Below, piece after piece: positions 19,537 to 28,437 of a stretch of 64,000 nucleotides of DNA (within the stretch, counting starts at the first letter, position 1; each line of letters opens with the position of its first letter). The notes under the pieces were generated by a model. The model had not been told where the DNA came from. It saw only the letters and a program-made list of their open reading frames with translations, and ran no database searches. Made by a program: the position numbers and the translations under genes. Source of the DNA: Pseudomonadales bacterium (GTDB lineage: Bacteria; Pseudomonadota; Gammaproteobacteria; Pseudomonadales; Pseudohongiellaceae); assembly GCA_023268635.1 (NCBI GenBank), contig JALQUB010000005.1:62001-126000 (forward strand), in the 5' to 3' direction.

Positions 19537-20634
19537 TTGATCATCTTTCGCTATCTCAGTCGACAGCTCTTGCAGGCGATGGGGGCGATAACGAGCATTC
19601 TGCTCGTCGTCGCGCTCACAGGTCGGTTTATCCAGTATCTGGGTCAGGCAGTCGCAGGTGAACTGGCTACCGATGCTTTGCTATTGCTTATCTTGTATCG
19701 CCTCCCCGATTTCCTGTTAGTGATTGTTCCCCTCGCATTTTTCCTAGCGATTCTCCTCGTTTATGGGCGCATGTATGCTGAGAACGAAATGGTCGTGTTG
19801 ATCGCGAGTGGATATAGCGAGGGCTCACTAGTGAAGTCTAGCCTTGGCTTTGCGACGATCGTGGTGGCGGTGGTCGCAGCTCTGTCTCTTGTGCTGGCGC
19901 CGAGTGGCGTCAGGAAAACGGAAGAGTTATTGGAGGCCCAGAAAGAACTCACGGAGGTCGATCTAATCGTCGCAGGGCAATTTCAGCGCTTCGGCGATGG
20001 TGCACGAGTCACCCATGCGCTAAGCGTTAATGAGGAGGGTGACGGTCAGCGAGTTTTAGGTGGAGTTTTTGTCGCGACGGGCGGCGATGAGTCTCCGAGC
20101 ATCTTAGTGGCGGAGCGGGCACTGCCCGTTGTGGAAGCTGATGGCTCGCGTTTCATGCGTCTCGAGAATGTCATGCAATATGAAGGTGTGCCAGGTAAGG
20201 GAGATTATGCGATTAGTCGTTCTCTTGTGCAGGCTATACGGCTGCCCGATGCGCGCGAGGGTGAGAGGATTCTGGAAGAGAAGACATTGGCGACTAGAGA
20301 CTTATGGAGGAGTGAAGAGCCTGCGCGAATAGCAGAATTGCAATGGCGCATTGCGACGCTATTGCTCATCCCTATCCTCACGCTCATCGCCGTTCCCCTG
20401 AGCCGAGTTGAGCCGAGGCATGGGCGCTTTTCAAGGCTCGTTCCCGCCGCGCTCCTCTATGCGGTTTATTTCGTGCTGTTGCAATACTGCCGCGAGGCTA
20501 TCTCCAGTGGGGGGATGTCTCCCGTGTTGGGCATGTGGTGGGTGCATGGGTTGTTCCTATTGCTCGCGCTGTACGTGAACGGAGTGCGCCTGCCTGCGCG
20601 GCGCGGGCGAGCAGGGGTGTCTAGTCTGTGTTGA
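19537..20634 (+). CDS. lptF: LPS export ABC transporter permease LptF
   Basis: 365 residues, the standard LptF length. Three membrane helices at the N-terminus, a periplasmic beta-jellyroll domain (about 130-270) and three helices at the C-terminus match the LptF/LptG permease fold. With LptG and the LptB ATPase it extracts lipopolysaccharide from the inner membrane towards LptC/A/DE. The start is TTG at 19537, with GGAG about ten bases upstream; no ATG is available before the first conserved helix. It overlaps lptG by seven bases, implying coupled translation. Confidence 0.95.
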   Translation: MIIFRYLSRQLLQAMGAITSILLVVALTGRFIQYLGQAVAGELATDALLLLILYRLPDFLLVIVPLAFFLAILLVYGRMYAENEMVVLIASGYSEGSLVKSSLGFATIVVAVVAALSLVLAPSGVRKTEELLEAQKELTEVDLIVAGQFQRFGDGARVTHALSVNEEGDGQRVLGGVFVATGGDESPSILVAERALPVVEADGSRFMRLENVMQYEGVPGKGDYAISRSLVQAIRLPDAREGERILEEKTLATRDLWRSEEPARIAELQWRIATLLLIPILTLIAVPLSRVEPRHGRFSRLVPAALLYAVYFVLLQYCREAISSGGMSPVLGMWWVHGLFLLLALYVNGVRLPARRGRAGVSSLC

Positions 20635-21725
20635 GTTCACTGCCCATAATCGATCGTTACATCCGCGAGCGTGTGCTGCTCGCCATGCTCGTTGTGATCT
20701 CACTCGTGTTAAGCATCGATATCGTGTTCGCCCTCGTTGATGAGCTGGGAGATACGGAGAATGCCTACAACGCATGGGAAGCGATGCGCTATGTAGCAAT
20801 GACGCTGCCGTCGCGAATATTTCAGCTCCTGCCGTTCACCGCGCTTGGCGGAAGCCTTATCGGACTCGGTGTCATGGCCTCACACAACGAGTTGATCATC
20901 ATCCAGTCTGCCGGTGTCAGCACGTGGCGGCTGGTTTGGGCGGTATTAAAACCTGCCATTTTCGTCATGATCGCGGGGCTCATTCTCGGTGAGTATATTG
21001 CGCCACCGCTGCAGCAGGCCGCGCAAAGTTCGAAGGCCATACTTAGCAGTGGCGTCGAGAATATCGATGCGGGTAGCGGCAGTTGGCGTAAGCTAGGTAA
21101 TGAATATATCCACGTGAATGCGATCGCGCCCGGTGGTGAAACATTGTTTGGCGTTTCTCGTTATAAGCTTTCCTCGCTCTCAGATAGCACAGCGCTGGAG
21201 AGTGCGAGTTTCGCCCAGAGCGCGAGCTATGTGGCGCAGGAAGAAGGTGGCTATTGGCTGTTGAAGAATGTCGTGGAGAGTCGTTTCGAGCCAGCGTTCG
21301 TTCGTACCAGTGAGAGCGACAGTGAAGAGTGGCATGTGGACCTCTCTCCCCAGATGTTGGCGGTATTGTTAGTTGCCCCGGATCGTCAGTCGATAAGCGG
21401 TCTCTACAGTTTTGCACAATTCTTCGAGAATCAGGGCATGAATGCTGATCGCTACCACATGAATTTTTGGGGTAAGTTATTGCAGCCGCTCGCAACGCTG
21501 TCGCTGGTGTTACTCGCAGTGTCTTTCGTATTCGGGCCACTGCGTGAGGCGACCATGGGCTACCGAGTTTTTGTCGCGATTGGAGTAGGGCTTGTTTTCA
21601 CCATCGTTCAACAGCTCTTGGAGCCAGCGAGTCTTTTGCTCGGACTTTCTCCTCTCTTGGCCGTGCTGATCCCTATAGTGATTTGCGCAGGCCTCGGCAT
21701 TTATTCCATGCTGCGAGTCCGTTAG
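20628..21725 (+). CDS. lptG: LPS export ABC transporter permease LptG
   Basis: 365 residues with the same six-helix plus periplasmic jellyroll layout as LptF. The N-terminal IIDRYIRERVLLAML and the first helix match LptG. It is the partner permease in the LptB2FG lipopolysaccharide extractor. The start is GTG at 20628 inside the 3' end of lptF; the alternative is TTG at 20631. The last bases overlap the stop codon of the converging RDD gene, so there is no room for a terminator. Confidence 0.95.
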   Translation: MLSSLPIIDRYIRERVLLAMLVVISLVLSIDIVFALVDELGDTENAYNAWEAMRYVAMTLPSRIFQLLPFTALGGSLIGLGVMASHNELIIIQSAGVSTWRLVWAVLKPAIFVMIAGLILGEYIAPPLQQAAQSSKAILSSGVENIDAGSGSWRKLGNEYIHVNAIAPGGETLFGVSRYKLSSLSDSTALESASFAQSASYVAQEEGGYWLLKNVVESRFEPAFVRTSESDSEEWHVDLSPQMLAVLLVAPDRQSISGLYSFAQFFENQGMNADRYHMNFWGKLLQPLATLSLVLLAVSFVFGPLREATMGYRVFVAIGVGLVFTIVQQLLEPASLLLGLSPLLAVLIPIVICAGLGIYSMLRVR

Positions 21726-22243
21726 GCGGAAGTATTTTTCTCGAAGGGCTTATAGCCTTTCGGCATGACGATGACCTTGGTTTTTGAGAGCTTGTCGTGC
21801 ACAGCATCTTTATTCTTGTCGATGTATAACCATAAGTAGCCAAGTCCGCCAACGAAAAAGCTTGGCCACGCGGCGAAGAAGCGTATCAATCCCTGCTGCC
21901 AGGTCATGGCGCTGCCGTCGAGACTGACTGCTTTGATGCGCCAGGAAATCATGCCCAAAGTCTGACCGCCTCGGGTCCAGAACCAAAGATAGAAGCCTGA
22001 ACTACTAGCAACCATGAGAATGAATATGATCGCACTGACGACGCTGTCGGTTTGGACCGTGCCATCGACCAATTGGTTGCTGTCGGTGCCGAAAACCCCC
22101 AGCACGGCATAGCCGATGAACATCCACATGGCGAACACCAAGAATCCGTCATAGAGCAATGCGGCCAAGCGGCGTAGGATGCCAGCTCTCGGGAGATCAT
22201 TCTCATTGAAGGGTGTTTGGTTTGTGTTGCTTGTCGTAGTCAC
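21722..22243 (-). CDS. RDD family membrane protein
   Basis: 173 residues with three membrane helices. The RDD signature is present in adapted form: the N-terminal LRRLAALLYDGFLV helix holds the Arg and Asp pair, and the TRGGQTLGMISWRIKAV stretch is the conserved cytoplasmic motif. Function is unknown for the family; some members act in ion transport. The start is GTG at 22243. Its end overlaps the lptG stop by four bases. Confidence 0.85.
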   Translation of the reverse strand: MTTTSNTNQTPFNENDLPRAGILRRLAALLYDGFLVFAMWMFIGYAVLGVFGTDSNQLVDGTVQTDSVVSAIIFILMVASSSGFYLWFWTRGGQTLGMISWRIKAVSLDGSAMTWQQGLIRFFAAWPSFFVGGLGYLWLYIDKNKDAVHDKLSKTKVIVMPKGYKPFEKNTSA

Positions 22244-22412
22244 TGTGCTGCGGTCTCGTGGAGTGGAAAGGTTGGTGATTCACACCTTCATTGGCGGTGA
22301 TGATAGCACGGCGCGATTAACAGGGGCGGGCGACTTTGTTAGACTCGCCTAGCCTAAGTCCTAGTTGGCGGTGTATATCGTCGACTTTTGGCTCCTTTTA
22401 AGAGAGATCATT

Positions 22413-23963
22413 ATGAGTTCCAAGCTCGAAACGCGACGTATTCAGTTGTTAGATACAACCTTGCGCGATGGTGAACAGACGCAAGGGGTTTCCTTCTCAG
22501 GCAGTGAGAAGGTCAGTATTGCGCGCGCGCTTCTTCAATCACTCAATGTCGATCGAATCGAGGTTGCATCTGCTTGTGTCTCAGAAGGTGAGAAGCAGGC
22601 TGTCGCTCAGATCACTTCATGGGCCGCAGAGCATGGTCTCGTTGATCGCGTCGAAGTACTCGGTTTCGTCGACCGAAAGCGCAGTGTCGATTGGATAGTG
22701 AGCGCGGGTGGCAAGGTGATTAATCTCCTGGCAAAGGGTAGTGAAAAACACTGCCGTGAACAGCTGGGCAAAACGCTGGAGCAGCACGTCGAAGACATCG
22801 AAGATACGGTCGCGTATGCGCTCGAAAAAGGTCTGCGCGTGAATATGTACCTCGAAGACTGGTCGAATGGTTATGCAGATAGCCCTGACTATGTTTTTGG
22901 GCTGGTGCAGGCGACTCAGCATCTTGGTATAGGTCATTATTTGCTGCCTGACACGCTGGGTCTTCTGTCGCCTGACGAGGTGCGTGAATCGCTAGGCGAT
23001 ATGATTGCGCGCTTCCCCGATCAGACTTTCGATTTCCATCCTCACAATGATTATGGCCTCGCTACTGCGAACGCATTGGCAGCAGTGGAGGCGGGGGTAG
23101 ACACGATTCACTGTACTCTGAATTGCTTAGGTGAGCGTGCTGGTAATGCTTCGCTCGCCGAGGTGGCGGTCGCCCTGCGCGATAAATTGGGAATGACCTT
23201 GGGTATAGACGAGACGCGCATCACTACGCTGAGCCACATGGTCGAAAACTTTTCAGGCAAATGGATTGGAGCAAACACCCCGATCGTGGGAGCTGATGTC
23301 TTCACGCAAACGGCGGGCATTCATGCCGATGGCGATCTCAAGGGCGACCTCTATGTTACGAAGCTTGGCCCTGAGCGCTTCGGTCGCAAGCGTGTGTACG
23401 CACTGGGCAAGATGAGTGGCAAGGCTTCGCTCATTAATAATCTCGATGAACTTGGTATAAGTCTGAGCAAGGATGATCAGGCGAGAGTTCTTGAGCGGGT
23501 CGTAAAGCTCGGCGATTCCAAGCAAATAATTACTTCCGAAGATCTCCCATTCATCATCGCGGATGTCTTGCAGAGCGGTGACTTTGAACATATTTCGCTG
23601 CTGAACTGCTACATAAACAGTGGGCTGGATGTAGAGAGTACGGCGAGCATCCGCGTCCGTATCGGTGATGAAGAGGCGCAGGGCTCCGGTTCGGGCAATG
23701 GTGGATTCGCTGCATTCTTCGATGCGATTGAAAAAATTGTCGGCGCTACAGGTTTTGTGATGCCGGCACTGATTGATTATGAAGTACATATTCCACGAGG
23801 CGGAAAAATCAACGCATTAACCGAATGTATTATCACTTGGGAGTGGAACGAGCAGGATTTCAAGACCCGCGGTGTGGATGCAAATCAGGTGCTGGCCGCG
23901 GTGAAGGCAACGCTTCGCATGATTAATCTGCGCATGCATGCGGATGCTTTCGAAAACGTCTAA
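22413..23963 (+). CDS. cimA: (R)-citramalate synthase, Leptospira type
   Basis: 516 residues with a DRE-TIM catalytic barrel (about 8-285), a linker and a LeuA-type regulatory domain (about 385-510). The metal motif LRDGEQ is at 17-22, the metal-binding HPHND follows, and NCLGERAGN closes the site. The features that in Leptospira CimA select pyruvate (Leu81, Leu104, Tyr144, as I recall them) appear conserved in LGFVD, INLLAKGS and MYLEDWSNG. It would condense acetyl-CoA and pyruvate to citramalate, a threonine-independent route to isoleucine. A separate true leuA at 28.4 kb supports this over isopropylmalate synthase. The start at ATG 22413 has AAGAGAG upstream; an in-frame start at 22365 would add 16 hydrophobic residues. 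Confidence 0.82.
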   Translation: MSSKLETRRIQLLDTTLRDGEQTQGVSFSGSEKVSIARALLQSLNVDRIEVASACVSEGEKQAVAQITSWAAEHGLVDRVEVLGFVDRKRSVDWIVSAGGKVINLLAKGSEKHCREQLGKTLEQHVEDIEDTVAYALEKGLRVNMYLEDWSNGYADSPDYVFGLVQATQHLGIGHYLLPDTLGLLSPDEVRESLGDMIARFPDQTFDFHPHNDYGLATANALAAVEAGVDTIHCTLNCLGERAGNASLAEVAVALRDKLGMTLGIDETRITTLSHMVENFSGKWIGANTPIVGADVFTQTAGIHADGDLKGDLYVTKLGPERFGRKRVYALGKMSGKASLINNLDELGISLSKDDQARVLERVVKLGDSKQIITSEDLPFIIADVLQSGDFEHISLLNCYINSGLDVESTASIRVRIGDEEAQGSGSGNGGFAAFFDAIEKIVGATGFVMPALIDYEVHIPRGGKINALTECIITWEWNEQDFKTRGVDANQVLAAVKATLRMINLRMHADAFENV

Positions 23964-23972
23964 TTTTCAGTC

Positions 23973-24000
23973 GTTGTGAAGGGCATTTGCCCTTCACAAC
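23973..24000. terminator. Bidirectional hairpin between cimA and leuB
   Basis: A perfect 12-bp stem (GTTGTGAAGGGC at 23973-23984, its complement at 23989-24000) with an ATTT loop sits between two converging genes. The U tract is poor on both sides, so read-through is possible. Confidence 0.7.
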
Positions 24001-24009
24001 ATTCTTCAA

Positions 24010-25119
24010 TTACACCTTAGGGCATTTAGCCAGCTCGGCGGCGACGAGGTCGCCGAACGCCTGTGTGCTAATCATGTTAATGCCGGCACCCGGCTTCGAC
24101 AGGTCGGGCGTTGAATTACCTTGAGCGAAGACTTCTTGCATCGCATGCCAGACATTCTTTGCCTCTGCTTCCATGCCGAAGCTCATTTCGAGCATCATCG
24201 CGACAGAACCGATCATTGAGTAGGGGTTCGCGATTCCTTGGCCTGCAATGTCTGGAGCCGAACCGTGTGAGGGCTCGTAATAAGCTTTTTCGGGACCGAT
24301 ACAGGCCGATGGCATGAGGCCCAGTGAGCCCAGGATGCCGCCAGCCTGGTCGCTTAGTATGTCGCCAAACATATTCTCCATGACCATGACATCGAACTGG
24401 CCAGGATTGAGGCACAGATAGGTTGCTGCGGCATCTACCAAGATGTTGATGACTTTGACTTCTGGGTAGTCTTTGCCGACTTCATCGATTATTTCGTTCC
24501 ACAGTACGCTCGATTTTAATACGTTAGACTTGTGGATGTTGTGCAACACCTTCTTGCGCTTCTGTGCCGTGTCGAATGCCACCCGCGCTATGTTCGCGAT
24601 TTGATCTTCGTCATATTCGAGATTTTCTACGACGTAACGTTTGCCTTCTGCGTTGACACCCATTTCTTTCTTGCCGAAATAGAGGCCGCCCACTAGCTCG
24701 CGAATGATGATGATATCGATGCCGTTGTCACCGATGATTTCGGGTTTGAGCGGTGAAAAATGAGCAAGGCTCTGTGGCAGAAAGACTGGGCGGAAGTTTG
24801 CAAATGTGTTGAACCGGCGGCGCAAGGGCAGCAGGGCGCCGCGTTCGGGTTGCATGTCCACTGGAATTTTTTTCGACTCTTCGTGATTGAGCCCAATAGG
24901 CCCTTTTAAAATCGCGGCAGCTTCGTCACAGAGAGCTTTGGTTTCTTCTGGGAAAGAATCGCCGTGGCTGAAATACGCACTCGCGCCGAAGGCTCCATGG
25001 ACGAGCTCGAACTCAATGTCGTTACGCTCGGCAACGAGGTCGAGAATTTTTACCGCTTCGGCCATTATTTCTGGGCCTATGCCGTCGCCATCGAGGAGCG
25101 CTATTTTGTATTTAGCCAT
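24010..25119 (-). CDS. leuB: 3-isopropylmalate dehydrogenase
   Basis: 369 residues, the usual LeuB length. Residues 1-20 contain LLDGDGIGPEIM. The NAD-specific ENMFGDILSDQAGGI stretch and the C-terminal HGSAPDIAGQGIANP motif are typical of LeuB. It oxidises and decarboxylates 3-isopropylmalate in leucine synthesis; in the citramalate route it can act on 3-methylmalate. The start is ATG 25119 with AAGGA nearby. The reading frame stays open upstream into the tRNA gene, but that extension is not coding. It lies 189 bases downstream of tRNA-Leu on the same strand. leuC and leuD are not in the window. Confidence 0.96.
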   Translation of the reverse strand: MAKYKIALLDGDGIGPEIMAEAVKILDLVAERNDIEFELVHGAFGASAYFSHGDSFPEETKALCDEAAAILKGPIGLNHEESKKIPVDMQPERGALLPLRRRFNTFANFRPVFLPQSLAHFSPLKPEIIGDNGIDIIIIRELVGGLYFGKKEMGVNAEGKRYVVENLEYDEDQIANIARVAFDTAQKRKKVLHNIHKSNVLKSSVLWNEIIDEVGKDYPEVKVINILVDAAATYLCLNPGQFDVMVMENMFGDILSDQAGGILGSLGLMPSACIGPEKAYYEPSHGSAPDIAGQGIANPYSMIGSVAMMLEMSFGMEAEAKNVWHAMQEVFAQGNSTPDLSKPGAGINMISTQAFGDLVAAELAKCPKV

Positions 25120-25308
25120 TGTCTTGAGTCCTTGTGTTCGAGTCCTTGGAAGGAAGTCATGTATTTTGGTTTGCGGACAGGACGAAACATTAACGCCGAA
25201 GGCCCGTGAACCGAAAATTTCGGTGGCGTAATTAGCATGAGCTAGTGGTGGTTTTGACGCCTGTAGAAGTCTGGAGAAGCCGGGAATAGGCTGATCGAGA
25301 AACTCTGT

Positions 25309-25395
25309 TGGTACCAGTGGGCGGACTTGAACCGCCACTCCCGCAAAGGAACCGGATTTTGAATCCGGCGTGTCTACCAATTTCACCACACTGGC
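25309..25395 (-). tRNA. tRNA-Leu (anticodon CAA)
   Basis: An 87-base tRNA with an encoded CCA end. The acceptor stem GCCAGTG pairs with CACTGGT (one G-U), the D-loop has the GAAATTGGTAGACA pattern, and the anticodon loop TTCAAAA gives CAA. A long variable arm, as in leucine tRNAs, and a T-loop GTTCAAGTC follow. It reads UUG codons. Confidence 0.97.
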
Positions 25396-25418
25396 ACAGA
25401 GTCGACTTCGACGGCGGG

Positions 25419-25446
25419 ATTATAGCAGTCTGTTCCTTGCGCGCAA
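25419..25446 (-). promoter_or_regulatory. Promoter of tRNA-Leu
   Basis: On the minus strand, TTGCGC and TATAAT are 16 bases apart, followed by a GC-rich discriminator (CCCGCCG) like those of stringently controlled stable-RNA promoters. The -10 box ends 24 bases before the mature tRNA 5' end. leuB may be read from this promoter too. Confidence 0.8.
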
Positions 25447-25568
25447 TGCGGAAGCGGGTTCTTATTGCTAACTTATGTCCATGAGTGGGTGGCGGTAGCA
25501 CTCGCGAGCACGTAAAATTCGCGCTCTTACCCGCTCGTTTTAACCTCCCGCTAGGATACTCAGCGCCG

Positions 25569-26618
25569 ATGCAGCTATCAGATTTCGATTTTGACCTCCC
25601 AGAACGTCTTATCGCCCATTACCCGGCGGAACAGCGTCGGCAAAGTCGCCTCTTATGCCTCGATGTAGACAGCGCTGCTGTAACCCACCGAGGGTTTGCG
25701 GATTTGCTCGCTCTGGTCACCGATCAAGATCTTCTCGTATTCAATGACACGCGGGTCATCCCCGCTCGTCTTTATGGTCGTAAGGAGTCCGGCGGACGTG
25801 TAGAAATCATGGTTGAACGGATGATGGAGAATAATCGCGTGTTGGCGCAGCTGCGAGCGAGTAAGCCGTCTAAACCGGGAACGCTACTGTTCATAGATGG
25901 GGTGGACGAGGTGCCTATCGAGGTAGTCGGGCGGCAGGGTGACTTCTATGTGCTCCAGTTTGCCGATGACGTGGCGCCAGAGGCGATCTTCGTCGAGCAC
26001 GGTCATATGCCACTGCCGCCTTATATCAAGCGTGAAGATGAAGCCTTCGATCAGGAGCGCTATCAGACGGTTTATGCGCGAGAAAATGGTGCGGTCGCTG
26101 CTCCCACGGCAGGCCTGCATTTTGACGATCAAATGCTCGAAGAGTTAGCGGCGAAAGGCGTCGACACGGCCTATTTAACCCTGCACGTGGGTGCGGGGAC
26201 ATTCCAGCCCGTACGTGTCGATAACATCCAAGAACACCGCATGCACACCGAGCTGATTGATGTCAGCGAGGAAGTCTGTAAAAAGGTCGAGGCCTGTAAG
26301 GCGCGAGGGGGCAGGGTGATTGCCGTGGGCACTACGACGGTTCGGAGTCTAGAAACCGCCGCGGCGAGCGGGCAGCTTGTTCCGATGCGCGGCGAGACCG
26401 ATATCTTTATTTATCCGGGCTACCGATTCAGGGTGGTTGACGCCTTGGTCACGAACTTCCATTTGCCGCAGTCAACACTGCTTATGTTGGTCAGTGCGTT
26501 TTGTAGTCGAGAGGTGTTGATGGATGCCTATCAAGAGGCGATCGAGAATAATTATCGATTCTACAGCTACGGTGACGCCATGTTTCTGGCTAAAGGTGTC
26601 GGAAATACACCGAGCTAG
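25569..26618 (+). CDS. queA: S-adenosylmethionine:tRNA ribosyltransferase-isomerase
   Basis: 349 residues, the family's usual length. The N-terminus ([18 protein letters not shown]) and the later motifs [30 protein letters not shown] and [18 protein letters not shown] are those of QueA. It adds the epoxy-cyclopentane ring from SAM onto preQ1 in tRNA, the step before queuosine. Start at ATG 25569, where the conserved protein begins. The usual tgt-yajC-secDF neighbours are absent; mdh follows instead. Confidence 0.96.
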   Translation: MQLSDFDFDLPERLIAHYPAEQRRQSRLLCLDVDSAAVTHRGFADLLALVTDQDLLVFNDTRVIPARLYGRKESGGRVEIMVERMMENNRVLAQLRASKPSKPGTLLFIDGVDEVPIEVVGRQGDFYVLQFADDVAPEAIFVEHGHMPLPPYIKREDEAFDQERYQTVYARENGAVAAPTAGLHFDDQMLEELAAKGVDTAYLTLHVGAGTFQPVRVDNIQEHRMHTELIDVSEEVCKKVEACKARGGRVIAVGTTTVRSLETAAASGQLVPMRGETDIFIYPGYRFRVVDALVTNFHLPQSTLLMLVSAFCSREVLMDAYQEAIENNYRFYSYGDAMFLAKGVGNTPS

Positions 26619-26723
26619 CTTTGTCGCAACAAGAATGCCTTTTTTGCTATTATTACGGGCTGAGATTATTAAAGCCCAATCAATCCCTTTTAAAATCCAT
26701 TTCAACCCCTATAGGAATTCAAG

Positions 26724-27701
26724 ATGAAAGCACCAGTACGCGTCGCTGTAACCGGAGCCGCAGGCCAAATTAGTTATTCCCTACTGTTCAGGATCGCCGC
26801 GGGCGAGATGTTGGGTAAAGATCAGCCTGTCATCTTGCAGTTGCTCGAGATCACACCAGCGCTTGAGGCGCTTGCCGGTACGGTCATGGAAATTGAAGAC
26901 TGTGCATTTCCATTAGTGGCCGGAATCGTTCAGACGGACGATGCCAATGTGGCATTTAAAGATGCGGATTACTGTCTGCTCGTCGGCGCTCGTCCTCGCG
27001 GACCAGGCATGGAGCGTAAAGACTTGCTCGAAGCGAACGCGGCGATTTTCTCTGCGCAGGGTAAGGCGATCAACGACAACGCGAGCCGCGATGTGAAAGT
27101 CTTGGTTGTAGGTAATCCAGCAAACACGAACGCACTTATTGCTTATCGCAATGCGCCAGACCTCAAGCCTGGACAGTTCACAGCGATGACGCGTCTGGAC
27201 CACAACCGCGCGATGGCACAGCTTGCCAACAAGACGGGCAAGCACAGCACAGATGTGAAGAACATGATCATCTGGGGTAATCACTCGGCGACTCAATACC
27301 CCGATATTCATCACTGCACAGTGGCGGGTGAATCTGCCGTTGGTCTTGTTGATCAAGAATGGGTGACGGGTGATTTCATTCCTACCGTGCAGCAACGCGG
27401 TGCGGCGATTATCAAGGCGCGCGGTCTTTCGAGTGCGGCCTCGGCGGCGAATGCAGCCATCGAGCACATGCGCGATTGGGCTCTCGGCACCGATGGTCAG
27501 ATCGTCAGCATGGGCATTCACAGTGATGGCAGTTACGGTGTCGCGGAAGGCTTGATCTACTCTTTCCCAGTGACCTGCGCAGGTGGTGAGTACACGATTG
27601 TTCAGGGTCTCGAGGTGAATTCGTTTAGCCAAGACTTGATGGATAAGAGCGAAGCTGAGCTCAGCGAAGAGCGTGACGCGGTAGCCAGCCTGTTGCCCTA
27701 A
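26724..27701 (+). CDS. mdh: Malate dehydrogenase
   Basis: 325 residues of the cytosolic-type malate dehydrogenase found in many beta- and some gammaproteobacteria, not the 312-residue E. coli type. The Rossmann motif [11 protein letters not shown] is near residue 10. The substrate and catalytic residues lie in [25 protein letters not shown] and [11 protein letters not shown] (His about 187). It interconverts malate and oxaloacetate with NAD+ in the TCA cycle. AGGAATTC before the ATG serves as ribosome site. A terminator follows. Confidence 0.97.
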   Translation: MKAPVRVAVTGAAGQISYSLLFRIAAGEMLGKDQPVILQLLEITPALEALAGTVMEIEDCAFPLVAGIVQTDDANVAFKDADYCLLVGARPRGPGMERKDLLEANAAIFSAQGKAINDNASRDVKVLVVGNPANTNALIAYRNAPDLKPGQFTAMTRLDHNRAMAQLANKTGKHSTDVKNMIIWGNHSATQYPDIHHCTVAGESAVGLVDQEWVTGDFIPTVQQRGAAIIKARGLSSAASAANAAIEHMRDWALGTDGQIVSMGIHSDGSYGVAEGLIYSFPVTCAGGEYTIVQGLEVNSFSQDLMDKSEAELSEERDAVASLLP

Positions 27702-27717
27702 GCGCTCCGCTGCCTAA

Positions 27718-27746
27718 CAAAGCCCGAGCAGGCCTCGGGCTTTGTC
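27718..27746. terminator. Bidirectional intrinsic terminator
   Basis: CAAAGCCCGAG (27718-27728) pairs with CTCGGGCTTTG (27734-27744) around a 5-base loop. The A and T runs lie at the stem ends. It separates mdh from the converging regulator. Confidence 0.85.
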
Positions 27747-27748
27747 CT

Positions 27749-28222
27749 TTAATCTAGAATCATATGATTGAGAGGCATCTCAGTCTTACTGATGACTTCA
27801 CGCATAATGAAGCTGGAGTGCACGTCCGTGACGCCTTTGATGCGGGTGATCTTATTCAATAAGAAGTCGTGGTAGCCATCCATATCAGGCACTCTAACCC
27901 GTAGTTGATAATCCGCCGATTGACCTGTGACTAGCAGGCACTCAACGACCTCGGGGTATTCGGCGACAGTCTTCTCAAACTCTTCGAAGCGTTCGGGCGT
28001 ATGCCTGTCCATGTTGATTTGGATGATCGCCGTGAGCTTGAGGTTGAGTTTCTTCGGGTTGAGCAGGGTGACTGTGCGGCCGATGACGCCGGCTTCTTCG
28101 AGTTGTTTCACCCGTCGTGCGCAGGGGGAAGGCGAGAGGCCTACTTTATCTGCGAGCTCGAGATTGGTGATGTGTCCATCGCGTTGCAGCTCTGCAAGTA
28201 TACGACGATCAATCTTATCCAT
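27749..28222 (-). CDS. Lrp/AsnC family transcriptional regulator
   Basis: 157 residues. An N-terminal helix-turn-helix (about 2-62: MDKIDRRILAELQ, NLELADKVGLSPSPCARRVKQLEE) is followed by the RAM/AsnC ligand-binding alpha-beta domain (about 68-150). It is close in length and pattern to leucine-responsive regulators. It is divergent from leuA, with 215 AT-rich bases between the two starts, which suggests that it controls leuA in response to an amino acid, as Lrp-type proteins commonly do. AGGAG precedes the ATG. No individual operator is claimed. Confidence 0.9.
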   Translation of the reverse strand: MDKIDRRILAELQRDGHITNLELADKVGLSPSPCARRVKQLEEAGVIGRTVTLLNPKKLNLKLTAIIQINMDRHTPERFEEFEKTVAEYPEVVECLLVTGQSADYQLRVRVPDMDGYHDFLLNKITRIKGVTDVHSSFIMREVISKTEMPLNHMILD

Positions 28223-28437
28223 TTTAAGCTCCTAGCTAGTTTATTACTACAAAAGGGCTAAAATCACTAATAAATACTAAATTTATGAGCATAGTAGCTA
28301 ATTTTTAGGCATATTACTGTAATTCATGAGTAGAGTCACCAGCGAGTTATCCCTACAATACACACTCTCGAGTCTATGAGTGGAACGTTAAACAGACACG
28401 AAGCTTGCAAATAGAAATCCCACAAGGAATTAAAGAG

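Noticed and set aside
25120-25389. N-terminal extension of leuB beginning MVKLVDTPDSKSG
   Set aside because: This peptide is the translation of the tRNA-Leu gene; the LeuB domain begins at 25119 with its own ribosome site.
26913-27632. Long open frame antisense to mdh (239 codons)
   Set aside because: Covered by mdh, with no family features and a composition typical of reverse-frame translation.
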